Source of the DNA: Siphonodentalium dalli
Taxonomy: Eukaryota > Mollusca > Scaphopoda > Gadilida > Siphonodentaliidae
Direction: 5' to 3'
Assembly (NCBI GenBank): GCA_032622095.1
Contig: CP136063.1
Coordinates: forward strand, 76,545,980-76,609,979
DNA length: 64,000 bases
Position numbers and translations under genes: made by a program. Numbering within the stretch: the stretch's first letter is position 1; the number at the start of each line of letters is the position of its first letter. Under the pieces are notes generated by a model, which had not been told where the DNA came from, searched no databases, and worked only from the letters and a program-made list of their open reading frames with translations. This document shows, piece by piece, positions 22,188 to 33,905 of the stretch.

Positions 22188-23924
22188 TGTATGTCGAAAA
22201 AAAAATGAATAAAATCAACAAATTTATAAATTTAAAAACAATTCAAACGTTGTTGTATTCCATGTCCCAGCCCGGACATATACACCAAATTTCAATAATA
22301 TTCATTGAGAAACAACGGACCAAACGCCATATAACACCCCGTATACATCTTTTATTCCGAGCTGGCCTTTTATTCCGAGTTGGCCACGTCGATTGGGGCG
22401 AGTTAGCCCTGGGGCGAGTACGCCGATTCCGGCACCTTTTCTATTTGCAGCAGGTATACGTTTACGTTGGTTTACGCGTAATTTAATTTACAAAGTTCCC
22501 CAATTGGTATCGTAAATAGAGCGACCTTATTTGACAGAGAATGCCTCTGTTATTGATTATCAAGCTGCTATACATTAAAAACGACAAATTCACATGCTCG
22601 TTCAAGCGCAGTAGTCTATTTTCCCCATGTTAAAGGACATCCACAAATACTAAATAACGCTAACCTACTGCCGAATGTTTGACACGACAACTGTTAACAT
22701 ATTTGGGCTGAATTCATCTGACGCGGTATTATTCCTCAAAATAAACAACAAAACCATCGTTACTTGGAAATGTAGTTTGGGCTAACATTTACATAAATCC
22801 TCCACATCAATTATCCGACACACACGTCAGATGAAAAACAGACATGAAGTAAACGGCCAAGTTGGCCGAAACAATCCATTTTGTCACCAATAGATCTGCG
22901 ATAATTGCTATTTTAGAATGATTTACTTAAAATAATAATCAAACCATCTCACCTCTATAGAACAATGTCTATGTAATATTTTGATATGATTGTGTTGGCA
23001 TTTGGGCTAGCAGGTAGTAAGCCTTATCAGGGTCAATGTCTTCAAATGCGACCACCGCTCATGCCCGTGTCGACATGCTTTCAAATCGACGGGACGAGTC
23101 GCATCAGTGACCTAGTGCTTATTTTTACGAGTGCGACTGCAAAATTGTTCGGAATATTTTGTTATTCGTTTGAGGATTTTTAATTCTGACATCCAATGTG
23201 AATTTGTGATGACCATTTGTGATGACCATTTCGGAAAATGTGTTTATGGTATACGGAGAATGTTCCACTTTTGAACTTATGTTTTTACTGATGTCGATGG
23301 ATATCAGTTTCACAAAGTAGTTCGATTACACTAAGTAGGCCTGGTCATGTATAATTTTACCAGTGATGCAGTAACGGTGCATTGATCTCAAATATTGTGA
23401 TACAACATTCAGGATACACGGTAACTGATCCATAGTGTCAAATTCAGTTTGGTTCACCACGCAGTCCTAACTTTATTGACAAAAACATGAATAAGTCACA
23501 GGCAAATTCATGATTTTGTTTGTCTTTGACTCACATTTAATATTTAATAACAGGTGCTATGTTTACATAGTGTACTTACAAGAGGTCACATCTTTAACGG
23601 TCCATGCGGCGATTCAATTGGCCACATACGTAATACAATATTTATTGATGGGTTTGTTTACAGGCTTTGTCCATTTACCGGTGGTCTGTTTTCATTGGTG
23701 TGTGCCCGAGGGTGTGGGCCACGCTCTGTCCCAAACATCACACTTACTTGAATACAACCCGTGTGCTCGATTCTTCGGGGAATGATAATACGTCCTATAT
23801 TTGAACAAATGACACGGAAATAAATCAGTCGTTGACCAAAGGATCTATTTATCTAATTTTAACTTATTTCCGTAGCCTATGTGCACTGTCATTTCAAGTC
23901 AACATCTAAAGCCACATGGCGGTT
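22188..23924. other. No gene seen
   Basis: Mostly unique-looking sequence. The frames at 22187-22486 and 23510-23785 have no domain and no consistent splice context, so I treat them as chance. Confidence 0.45.
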
Positions 23925-24255
23925 TACGCTCCAAAACAAAAAAGAACACACATAATAGTATTCGCTTTTGAATTTGTCTAGGTATCGAAATAGGTCGATA
24001 AATATCTGAACTAAAAAGACGCATTGAAGTAATGAAAAATACAACTGTAAATACGTTGTTTGGGTCCCAAACACAAAACAGCCAGAAAAGAGGGTTCCGT
24101 GGTAGTCTATTCCTGATATAGTAGCAATAAAGAGCTTTTGTCTAACTTCAGGCGAAAAGTTGAAAAATAGTTCGTTTATTTATCGATCTATCCTATTCGT
24201 CGCTCCAAATTACGTAGGAAAAACTTGGAGGTTCGAATGAGCCATGTCCGTTTAA
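23925..24255 (-). repeat. Interspersed repeat R1, minus copy
   Basis: Reverse complement of the 17740-18125 repeat: TCGAAATAGGTCGATAAAT, GACGCATTGAAGTAATGAAA, GGGTCCCAAACACAAAACAG and CCATGTCCGTTTAA in mirrored order. Confidence 0.6.
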
Positions 24256-25924
24256 GTGTGGTATGTATGGCGCGATGGCATCACTCATGTGTGGATGACG
24301 ACAGTGTATACAATATATAAATAAATTGTACATGCATATATTAACGGGCACATCGATACTGCAGATGTTAAACTTTGGTTTTGCTTTCCAATTTTGTGTT
24401 GCAGAGTGAATTTTTGTTCGATGTTTATTGCATGCCACAGATTCACTGAAATATGCACCATAATACAGCCACATGTAGATGTAGTACGCGCAATTGTATA
24501 AAGCACTATGTGGATGTACGGGAGGCTGCTATATGCAGTGGCTAACTGTCATTGTTTCGTCCATGTGCTTGTCGCTGGTCCGACCACAATTTGAAGGGTA
24601 GTTCCAATAATGCAGATGTATATCCTCGGTATTTGGTTCACTGACTTCGAACATGCTGATAACTTACCTTAATACTCATATATATGACTACGCATACTGA
24701 ATGGGTCTATCAATACACGAAATCTAAAAACGTGTCAAATTCATAGGATTATTTCAGCTGTTTTCAATTTTTCGAAAAATTATTGTCACTAATGCACTTT
24801 ATAGACTACTGAGAAACACGCTCTTTATTATTCCATACTGAAGAAAAACGGCGTCTGATTATTGCTAAATGTGACGACTTTAGTCAAACTGTCTATGGAA
24901 CATATATATAGAATCCGTATAAACGTATGTGTCGCATTGAACGCCACCTTTAGAACGTCCGGAACGGAACCTGGTGAAACAAAGTAGAACATGATTTCAG
25001 GCTTCAAACAACCACGGTTTTTCATTATTTAACTGTACATAGATTATTTTTGATGGAAACAGCATTCGATTTGACATAAAACAAGTCAAAATTCCTAATA
25101 CAAACAAATGTTTTCATAACATCCGATTACAAATGAACTAAAATGGCTTATTTGAGGTTTTGCACCTATATGTTATGTGTACATATTTATGAAGGAGCAG
25201 TGACACAAAATATTGATATACAGGATCTATATCCAAAATTTAAATGTCACTGTAGCTTAACTCGCATATGGGATAGTTTGAAATACATGTTGTACAGTCA
25301 ATGTATCGATATAGGTATGCGGAAAGTCTAAAGGCACGTGAGGCCTTAGTTGTCGAAATTTTCATATTTGTTCCAATCACCGTAAACAGAAAAACATTAA
25401 AACGCATACAGTTTCGTTCATATATACCATGACGATCGCGTAAACAGCATGTTATCACAAAGACCTACTATATTTTACCCAAGCAAGAGCCTGATTGTGT
25501 TACAGAAGACGGCACAATGCTACTGTCAAATCACACACAAATGGCATAAACGCTCTTTATTAGTTCCATATCAGGAATTCACCAACAAAGAACGCTCTTT
25601 ATGTTTACCATCATAATATAAACAAACACCAGAAAAGTAACTTTTTATGCTTTTGTTTACATAACAATGGTCAAACAGATGACAATAACATACTGTTTAT
25701 GCGATATTTCTTATTTGTATACGGACAAAGTCTGTCTACATTTTGATGTTCTTTCTGTTTGTGGCGGTTTTTGACGGGTGTAAATATTTGCACATGCTAC
25801 GCACAGCCAAGGCCAACCGTACCTTTAACTGTCTAATTAATACCATATGTCGGCCCTATGAACCATACGGAATTAGAATCAATTGGATACAAAATGTTGG
25901 CTCTAGGGCATGTCGAAATTGTTA
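24256..25924. other. No gene seen; R1 fragments
   Basis: Fragments with AACGCTCTTTAT near 24815, 25550 and 25590 are R1-like. No coding region is supportable. Confidence 0.45.
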
Positions 25925-26160
25925 AGAGATTGAAAGAGTAATATCCATTGATGATCGGAAATCGTTCACATTTGATACCTTCCATCTAGAAGTTATCCTG
26001 AACTTGCCTGTACATTTACAAAGCATGTCTGCAATACATGCCGAATGCACGGTGTGCCGATGGACTCAAATTTGAAATTCAGGATGACCGCTGGCGGCCG
26101 TGTTTTGGAATTTGGAAATAAATGATGCCTCATATAATGGTCACCCCAAGATTTTTCTTG
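25925..26160. repeat. Interspersed repeat R2, third copy
   Basis: TTGATACCTTCCATCTAGAA, GGTGTGCCGATGGACTCAAA and GACCGCTGGCGGCCGTG belong to the R2 unit. The second phrase also appears at 27127. Confidence 0.5.
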
Positions 26161-26164
26161 TAAT

Positions 26165-26420
26165 CTTTAACAATTTTATAATTTCACCCATACAGAGCCC
26201 CAGACAAACATAAGCAGACGACGCTCTTCTATATGCTTCTATATATGCGTGGGGCTCCATGCAGGGTGATGGATGATTTTTGTATTTTATGTCCTAAACT
26301 TTGTAAAAAACATTTATTTAAAAAAAAATGATAAAAAATTGTTAGGCCAATACATTCTCTTATATATGCGAGGCGACCCATGGTCGACTCGCATATATAA
26401 GAGAATGCATTGGCACAGGG
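26165..26420. mobile_element. Hairpin-bearing MITE related to 5981-6372
   Basis: ATACATTCTCTTATATATGC at 26351, with its complement up to 26408, is almost identical to the right hairpin of the piggyBac-like MITE, including GCATTGGCACAGGG. CTTTAACAATTTTATAATTT at 26166 matches 6247. TTAA/CCCT ends are not visible, so this is a truncated or rearranged copy. A second short hairpin AGCCCCA...TGGGGCT lies at 26197-26251. Confidence 0.55.
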
Positions 26421-26587
26421 TAAAAAGCTTAGTGACGATCTGGTGAGGGCTGTCTCCCGCAGAGGTGTGCAGAATGATTTAGTAACTCAAAAAGTAAAAT
26501 CCAAGATGGCAGCTGGCAGCCGTGTTTTCGAACGGAAATAAAGTGGTGAATCCCATCTATTGGCCATCCATAACATTCGTATAAGTA

Positions 26588-26948
26588 AACGTTCAGACGA
26601 CCACGATACAATCGTATGTGGAGGAATCGGGCCCGACGAGATCGTGTACAGTTTGTTCACACGATTGCGATGTCGTCGTACATGATGATATCGTAGGTTG
26701 TTCGTAAAGCATGTGATTGACTACCCTACGATCATTTCCAGCTACGAAATTTACGTACACACGACTGCGATTACGTCGCAAATAGAGGTAGCCAAGGATA
26801 CGCCACGATTTCGTATCTAAAATCAAACACAGCTTGATATTATTTTTTTACTTGCGACATTGTCGTGAGCATGCGCAATCCAACTATCGGTTACATCCTA
26901 CGACGGAAATCTTTCCACTTACGATCAAATCGTGGTAGTCTGAACGTT
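26588..26948. mobile_element. MITE, 361 bp, CGAT-rich
   Basis: A 20-bp terminal inverted repeat AACGTTCAGAC(G/T)ACCACGAT matches 19 of 20 positions. The interior has 13 CGAT/ATCG words, many in the setting ACGA..GCGAT..CGTCGT. No target duplication is certain. The superfamily is unassigned. Confidence 0.7.
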
Positions 26949-26954
26949 GACTAA

Positions 26955-27240
26955 AGCTAGGCTTGGTGTCGATCGGATGAGAGATGTGTGCTGTGGAGCG
27001 CGCCAAAGGATTGAGTCATGCAAATCGAAAATCTACAACATTCGATAGCTGCCATCTAGAGGTGATCCTAAAAATGACTAGATTAAAAAAAACACACACA
27101 CAAGTATCCTATAAATACGGGTTGCATGGTGTGCCGATGGATTCAAATTTGAAATCAAAGATGCATGGCTGCTGGCGGCCATGTTTTAATGAATTTCGGG
27201 GGAATAAATCGATGGCACACCAAAGATCAATGTGAACTTA
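26955..27240. repeat. Interspersed repeat R2, fourth copy
   Basis: TCGATCGGATGAGAGATGTG, ATTCGATAGCTGCCATCTAG and GGCTGCTGGCGGCCATGTTT are R2 words in order. The 83-codon frame is part of the repeat. Confidence 0.55.
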
Positions 27241-27246
27241 GTTTAG

Positions 27247-27593
27247 TGAACAATGGCTGGGACACTCTTGAAGATTTTATTGCGGGAACACAATGCATAA
27301 TATAACACATAACATTGCTGATGAAGTATGTCTCAGTTGGAATATAGACCAAATATCGTATTGCACATATATAATCCGATTACTAGATGTTTGGTCCGCA
27401 TTTATAGGCTTTCTGTAGTGGTTATTGAGAAACCTGCGTTGATAATATTTTACCTTAGTTATAATAATTTGAAGGATTTGTTGTTTTAACGGAATTCTGA
27501 GGTGGTGCATTCATGAAACCGATATATGTTATATCATAATTTATATATATGACTAATAATATGATATTAAGGGCGTTACCATTTCTGATTATG
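27247..27593 (+). repeat. Block P, copy 2 (partner of 4760-5106)
   Basis: Direct repeat of the block at 4760. Its end carries ATG with AGGGCGTTA like the signal-peptide exon at 5076, but the Leu-rich core is replaced and no good donor follows, so any exon here is dead. Confidence 0.65.
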
Positions 27594-28104
27594 GATGTTG
27601 TGAAAATTCGCGATTACTGTACTACAGAAATTACTGATGATTCGTGTAAGTATTTTGCATGGTAAGCTGAACAATATCTTATCTTTACTAAATAAAGTCT
27701 GCGTAACAACTATCACCAAAGATTACATGTAAAACTAGATCGACTTTGTTCTTATTCTCTGTATTATTATCTTCTCTCCACTCAGGAAATTTCGCATATC
27801 GAAAAAAAAATATGATGCAAAAGTTACTGTTATAGTGGTATTGCAGATCAAAGTCCAATTAGTATAATAATATACCGAAGTGAAATAGGCCCATATATAT
27901 AGTGAGCTTTATTATATTTTCAGTAACTTTTTCTGCCAAAATAATAATCGTATCCCCACTCCCGGAAGTGCCACGATGTTATCCTACTCTCAGAGGTTTA
28001 TCCTACTCCCAGCGACGACGGAATATTTATCCCAACCTCGCACATTCCGAATTACGTAATTCGAAGTGCACGTTTTGGGTTACTCCCCTTACACCAAATT
28101 GTCT

Positions 28105-28403
28105 CAGTTCCAGTGCATAGTCAGATAACACAAAATACATCAAAAACACAGACCACCAATGAGTTATCGACATCAAATTCCAGCTCAGTGAATTTGGAGG
28201 ATCAACACCAACTGGGAAACAGTTTTGGTTACGCTACACTTCGGAATCCAAAGATCGAAATCGTGATAAACAATTGTTCCCACAAGTGCATTCGCACCAA
28301 GAAAATGAAAACAGCGTTGAGATCCACTTCAGTATCTTCAAGCAGTTCCACTTCAAATTCCACTGACATTCGAGTGCATATTCCAAATGAAAGTGAGCAG
28401 TGA
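28105..28403 (+). CDS. Possible terminal coding exon of an unknown gene
   Basis: An open stretch of about 99 codons follows a plausible acceptor (pyrimidine-rich CTCCCCTTACACCAAATTG then TCTCAG|TT) and ends at TGA 28401-28403. A polyadenylation signal AATAAA lies 64 bases later (28467-28472), as expected for a last exon. The peptide is hydrophilic, rich in Ser/Thr/Asn (a Ser run near the end, then DIRVHIPNESEQ), with the motif FGYATLRNPKIEI and a KCIRTKK patch. It could be a cytoplasmic tail of a membrane protein. I recognise no domain and find no upstream exon. Composition and the 3' context are the only support. Confidence 0.35.
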
Positions 28404-28466
28404 TATCCCATAGAACTAGGAAGGCTTATCCACACAATGACATTCCAAACAGTTACTAATTTAATC

Positions 28467-28472
28467 AATAAA
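28467..28472 (+). promoter_or_regulatory. Possible polyadenylation signal AATAAA
   Basis: It is placed 64 bases after the stop of the possible terminal exon. Alone it is weak evidence in AT-rich DNA. Confidence 0.3.
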
Positions 28473-28799
28473 GTTTGTTATTTGTTTGAAAAATTCCTCG
28501 GAAAAATCCTCTTGAAGTTGGTGGCAATAGGAGAAATCAATGAAATGACGTCACGTTCCTTGTACGGGGTAAAATACTATGGCGCCCGCGGCTATAGTAA
28601 AAAATTCATGAATGAGTGACGTAATCGATTTACCTTATTTGGGTTGTTATCTTATCATTGCGCGTAATTTAACGGAAACATTTAGGTCAATATTCAGAAT
28701 CGGAACATCTTCTCAATGCATTTTATTAGAGTTGTGTCGTGACAAGCTGTTGTGGAAAATATAATAAACACAATAGTTAACTGTCATCAGCGACGAACG

Positions 28800-29056
28800 A
28801 AGTTTCTCCTCTCGTGAGATGCGAGGATTATTTTTCACTCGGCTAACGACTCGTGAAAAATAAAACTATTGTCTATTTATTTTATTTATTTTTTTAATTA
28901 AAATTTTTTAAACAAAAGCTAACGCATTTATAATCTCCACCAGGGTACCACGAGTGACAACACCAAATTTGGTTGAAATCGGACCAGCAGATTTGGAGAC
29001 AAATCCGGACCGACCGACGGACGGTCAGGCATATCCTACAATTTTATATATATAGA
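28800..29056 (-). mobile_element. Helitron 5'-end-like fragment
   Basis: On the minus strand the sequence begins A|TCTATATATATAAAATTG, followed by GACCGTCCGTCGGTCGG, the usual look of invertebrate Helitron left ends. No CTAG end with a hairpin is found further down (lower coordinates), so it is truncated or the call is wrong. Confidence 0.35.
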
Positions 29057-29862
29057 TAATCGCAAACAAAAACCTATATTTGGAAGAAGATTTTTCATAG
29101 CGACACAAAAGCTACACATTTTCCAGCAATGTGTAGGAACAATTGAACTTTAAGTACTAAATATCAGTTATTGTCTTTCGCCGAAAATTGGCCGTAACAG
29201 TTGGGTTCCCGAGCTAAAACAGAGGTTTCAAATATATAGAAATTTGATGCGGGGTCGACGAAAAGAACTACAAAAAATAGGAGATGGATCCATAAAGTGT
29301 GATCGATATACTCGCCATGCAGTTACGTTCATTTTGAGCGCAATTGATTTCTTCTACGACATTAGAGTTGTCCCTCTTAAATCGACACACTGTCGCTGTT
29401 CGGTTAACAGGAATTAGCCTAAATGTGTTTTCATAAGTGACAATGATAACAACTATCGATACTGTTTTAAAATAAACGATATCCCACACCTTACTACTGA
29501 TCTATAAGACAACTTAAGACACAATTTTCTTGCTTTGGCGACACGCCTTTTCGTTTCAAACACAATGCTGTTGATATTACCGTTCGATTAATAGTCTATA
29601 ATAGAACGTAGTCACTACCAACATTGCAGGTGCCACTGTACCACGTTGAAATATTTACACTCACATATGCATTCGTACTGTGGAACATGAATGCAGGACG
29701 TTGGTTGGTTGATATTACGTCACATGACGTCGCGTGCTGACCCCAACTTGCATCCATTTTTGTGTAGATGCAACTTGCACCGAGCCACGATAATAACGTT
29801 GGAAATGGGCACTTAAAACTCATTTAATCTGCCAGTTGACTCGGTTGAGTGTAAATATAAGT
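29057..29862. other. No gene seen
   Basis: No domain-bearing frame and no repeat with a partner in the window. Confidence 0.4.
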
Positions 29863-30009
29863 AATGGATGTTGATTTTGTTGCGTTCCATAGAGTATGGA
29901 TGCAAGTTGGTCTGACATTGTAATGTGTGGAACGCTTTCGCGTTCCACACAAAATGTCAGACCAACTTGCATCCATACTCTATGGAACGCAACAAAATCA
30001 ACAACCATT
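29863..30009. mobile_element. Near-perfect 147-bp palindrome (foldback)
   Basis: Arms of about 70 bp run from AATGGATGTTGATTTTGTTG to GTGTGGAACGC, a 4-6 base loop (TTTCG) follows, and then the reverse complement with only a few differences. It is probably a foldback MITE. The high arm identity means recent formation or gene-conversion-like upkeep. Confidence 0.85.
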
Positions 30010-30639
30010 TCTTAAATGAATTAATATACCCAATGTAGCTATTCTGACAGGAACATTGCTTGATTATTTAGCGACCACACATAGGACAAATCTCCCGAAT
30101 AGCGAGCCCCATGAACCTCCGAGCAGACATGGCCATAATATAATACAATCGCGGCCATGAACTAGCTGCCAAAATGGCCGCACCTCCAAGCAATGCCATA
30201 ACGAAAGCAACATATTGGATAAACACGTGTAAGTGGGCGGGATCTGCATTTTTGTCCGAACACTAGGCGAGGTGGGTGGATGGTTCAGCAGCCCGTCGTA
30301 CAGAATTTCTCCTGGCCCGGTAAATGTTTTCCTAGAGAAATGTTTTTCAAAATAATGGGACAAAATATTTTAAGAATGCTTCTATTGTGTAATAGGTATG
30401 CACTTAACTCTTGGTAGGGTGGTTTGAGTTCACCATCAGTTAATAATGAGGGATAACACCAATGGGTAATAAAAAAGGTCAGCTTGCTAAATGTTTTCAT
30501 CGAGGATCTATCATTGGAAAAGCTCAGATTTAAATAGCTCTATTAAAAATCATTTATTCAACCTTTTATATAGATGACAACATAACAAAATAATATATTC
30601 TTCAAATAAATGTACACTCTTCAATGAACACTTCAAATA
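30010..30639. other. No gene seen; one shared patch
   Basis: 30160-30225 resembles 18590-18655 (ATGGCCGCACCTCCA, CAACATATTGGATAAA). Nothing else is notable. Confidence 0.4.
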
Positions 30640-30800
30640 AACTAAATAGACTATTCAAAAGACCATAATAAAATAAAACAAAGGTGTTAAGATATGGATC
30701 TTCGAGGTGACCTCTAGATGGGAGACTCTCTTTTTTCCCCAAATTTAAAAAAAAACAAACATGGCCGCCAGCAGACATCTTGGATTTCAAATGTCAATCC
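30640..30800 (-). repeat. Interspersed repeat R2, inverted copy
   Basis: GACCTCTAGATGGGAGACTC, ATGGCCGCCAGCAG and ATCCATCAGCACACC are R2 words in reverse complement. Confidence 0.55.
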
Positions 30801-31009
30801 ATCAGCACACCCTACAGCCCACATTTATTGGTTAATTGTTTTGAAACTTTACAGTCTTGTTAGTAAATTAAAATTAGAAATGCTTCTGTAATTATTATAC
30901 GGAACATAGACCGAATAAGATTTCGCGTTTTTGGGAGTAGGATACAAATTTGATATGAGAATAATGAAAATGATCAAAAACGGTCTGTCAAGAAAATAAA
31001 TGAATGTAC

Positions 31010-31420
31010 CGTCTTGAAAACGTGCGTATATGTAATGATTCATGTAGCGGAATGCCAAACAGGAGATCTTTTTCAGAGTTGTTGGTCACATTAAGTTCGT
31101 CAAACTGTGCCCACATGAGATCTCGTACAAAGGACACCTGAAGAAAAAATGGTTTGCGTCTTCACGTGGATTGCCACAACTACACGTTGAATGAGCTGAG
31201 ACATAATTTTCATATTTATCAAAGTTTAAGTCACTGCAGTTATTTCTGAGTCTACAGTGCAATATGGTTAGTCTCCTCTGACCCGCGTTGTAGTATGGTG
31301 GGGCTTTTATAGTCATTTCATTATTGCAGAAAGTTATATACGTGTTACTTATGATTTCATCTTTGGTTGGTTCATTTGGCCCGACTGTTGAATATATTCT
31401 AAACAGAAAACCCGAACATT
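31010..31420 (-). pseudogene. LINE reverse-transcriptase ORF2, carboxy-terminal fragment
   Basis: The minus strand reads GQRRLTILHCRLRNNCSDLN, then a cysteine motif CSCGNPREDANHFFFRCPLY. This is the region after the reverse transcriptase in many invertebrate non-LTR elements (CxC...H...C zinc-knuckle-like). The frame is open upstream to about 31410 (LFRIYSTVGPNEP...). It breaks just after CPLYEI and resumes one frame over as LMWAQFDELNVTNNSEKDLLFG, which suits the family, so an indel has occurred. There is no polymerase domain: the copy is 5'-truncated and dead. The exact clade is not determined. Confidence 0.65.
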
Positions 31421-32514
31421 AAAAACGTAAGTCATTAGGTTTGACGTGCGTTGCAGTGACCGATACTTCCTTCGGATGGATCTGTTTCATGATATTTGTA
31501 GATTTAAAGATATTTAACAACTTATTTGTATACTACCAATACGTATTTCCACTTGTACCAAGGGGGAGGGGGGTCAGGAACACATTTCCGGATTCTTAAA
31601 TGGGAATATTTCAGCTTCAAGAAAATTGTGGTCCCATACATTCGGTTGGGGATGGGGGTGACAGATCCTCTCCGGGTGTACCTTGACTATATCAATAGCG
31701 ATGTGCTTTATAAAGTGGTGCGCTCGTTTTTAATTGAGATATTTTTATGTTTACTCGTTTTTAACGACACGCCCATGCGTATGAGAATATTTTGCTATAA
31801 AATCTGAAAAATTCAAATTTGAGGTATCTTATTATTTAAATACCATCAACAACGCCAGCCATCAAATCTGATTTTAATTACTAATGTAACGATAGGCTCA
31901 GAACCGCACTAAAATAATGACATTTTTCGTACGAAGCAAAAATCGAAACATTTCTACAAAGGGTTAATTTGTGTGCCAATGACTGTTCTACTTACGGCAG
32001 TTTGCATAGGAATGGTGTGGGTAATTTATACGTAACACAAGGCTATTAACTAACCAAAGCACAGATTGAACAGTGTCTATTTTTATTCATTTCTAAAATT
32101 TAATCATCCATACATTGCCGCGATACTGATTCACTTGAAATATCACACATGTTAGATAAAGCAAAATGTATACGAATTGTGCACGAATAAACGGCTATTT
32201 TAAAATGTGTTACGCCTAGGCATTGCAATGTCAGATTCCCGAGGGATTGTTTTTGAATTGTGGGTAATTTCAATGGTACATTAGCTCTGATCAAATATGC
32301 AGAAAACATTCCAATAGTATTGTCATCATTTCCATTCTTTGGTTTACGCGATCTATATCGTAGAGCCTTGAAAACTCAGCCTGCTCATTCGATATGTATT
32401 AAACTGACGCACCCATCGACCATATCTGAATGTACGATCGTCAATGAATAACAAATGCGAACTACATTGCCATTCCCAGAAACACTATTCTCCGTTCGCT
32501 CCATGATCATGAAT
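31421..32514. other. No gene seen
   Basis: It includes a short G-rich patch (31560-31575) and otherwise AT-rich unique-looking sequence. Confidence 0.4.
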
Positions 32515-33212
32515 GGCTGCGGACACACGTACCACAGTAGCGATGGCATATAGTAGGTGTGACAATTTATTATGGTGCAGATTGGTGACAATTTGTCGTC
32601 ATATTTCTGTGCCATAGCTAGCTATTTTGCCCACTGAGTTTCCGCACAAATGAGTCGACTCGACCAATTAACCCATTGCGTTTCGCCAAAGTTGATCTCT
32701 ACGCATTACGACGTGCTATACATTGTATTCTCTACGATATATATAATTGCACCATCGATCGTCCAGACATGTGTTTGACCGTGGCAATCCCTCATTCACT
32801 CACATACTATCATGCACGTAGTATGTTTTGTTGATATGATCTTTATTCATGTTTATCCACTTATATTATTTCCATGCGTATTAAGACAGTTCCCCGATTG
32901 CGTATTTTTATTTTGCGACGTTTAGTTCTACGCATAATTCCGCTATATATTATCATGTGGGCCAATGCAGCTGTGTCGGAACTGTTGGAGGAAATGCAGC
33001 TGCAAGAAAGTACCTGGAATAAACAAAGCGAACTAGACAAGGACCAAAAACAAGAAAAAGGCTGATTATAACGAACTTTGGAGCGAGTATGCAGCGGGCG
33101 ACATGGCTAGTTCTGGCATAGTAATTAAGACAACCACTTGTCACCAAACTCCACCATAATAAATTGTCACACCTCCCATGCCATCGCTACTGTGGTACGT
33201 GTGTCCGCAGCC
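32515..33212. mobile_element. Inverted-repeat DNA transposon, family GGCTGCGG, long copy
   Basis: The same ~125-bp inverted ends as 3287-3797 and the same subterminal region (CCAATTAACCCATTG, GTATTCTCTACGATA, GATCGTCCAGA). It has about 300 extra bases (32780-33080) with a 63-codon frame that is basic at the start (RIKTVPRLRIFILRRLVLRI), which might be a remnant of a transposase amino end. Flanking bases are AAT and ATT, so the target duplication is unsure. Confidence 0.7.
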
Positions 33213-33807
33213 ATTGGCCAACTAGAAGGCCTGGTGGATGTACATGACAATGGTGACTCATGCTGATTTACCTATGGTCAAGCTGTAATAACCTGAATGC
33301 GATTTGGTCGAAGTTCGGTTCTCGGTAGTTATCAGTCAGTTTTCGGTGTGGATTTTGTCCTACGCTGCAGATGTAAAATCAAATAAATATGAAATGTATT
33401 TCAAAGTAATTAGATTGTTTCGTTCTTCCACCAAATAGATCAAACCAGTTTCATGAAATTAATTTTTGACGTACGTGTGTTTCACGAACAAGACCTTAAC
33501 ATAAGATTGTCTCAACTTTGGTCTTGTCCTTAAGTCTGATGGTATGTGTCATAAGATAATCTTGAAGGTAAAAGCATTTGGACGGCCTTTTGTCGGAAAT
33601 GGTTCTACTTCGTGTTGCCAACATGGATGGATGAATGGTGCAAGGGGATGTTCCAGGCATACAACTATTTTAATAACCAACATGCACCAACGTGACCAGA
33701 GGTTATCGATTGACGGTGTGTCAACTCCGAATTGTAAACCACCCATACCTGACTAGAAATTTCTAACGCCTGTGAAAGGTAACCGTAGCACTAAACAGCA
33801 TAATACC
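33213..33807. other. No gene seen
   Basis: The overlapping frames at 33544-33756 are mirror frames of one another, with no domain. Confidence 0.4.
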
Positions 33808-33905
33808 AACCCTAACCCTATAGCCCTAACCCCGACCCTAACCCTAACCCTATAGCCCTAACCCTAACCATATAGCCCTAACCCCGACCCTAACCCTAAC
33901 CCTAA
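33808..33905. repeat. Interstitial telomere-type tract (CCCTAA)n with variants
   Basis: About 98 bp of CCCTAA hexamers interspersed with CCCTATAG and CCCCGA variants in a higher-order order that repeats (CCCTATAGCCCTAACC appears more than once). Orientation is C-rich on the plus strand. It matches the TTAGGG repeat of most animals except many arthropods and nematodes. Confidence 0.9.

Noticed and set aside
32874-33065. 63-codon basic frame as a transposase
   Set aside because: Too short, no catalytic residues. Noted only as a possible remnant inside the long GGCTGCGG element.
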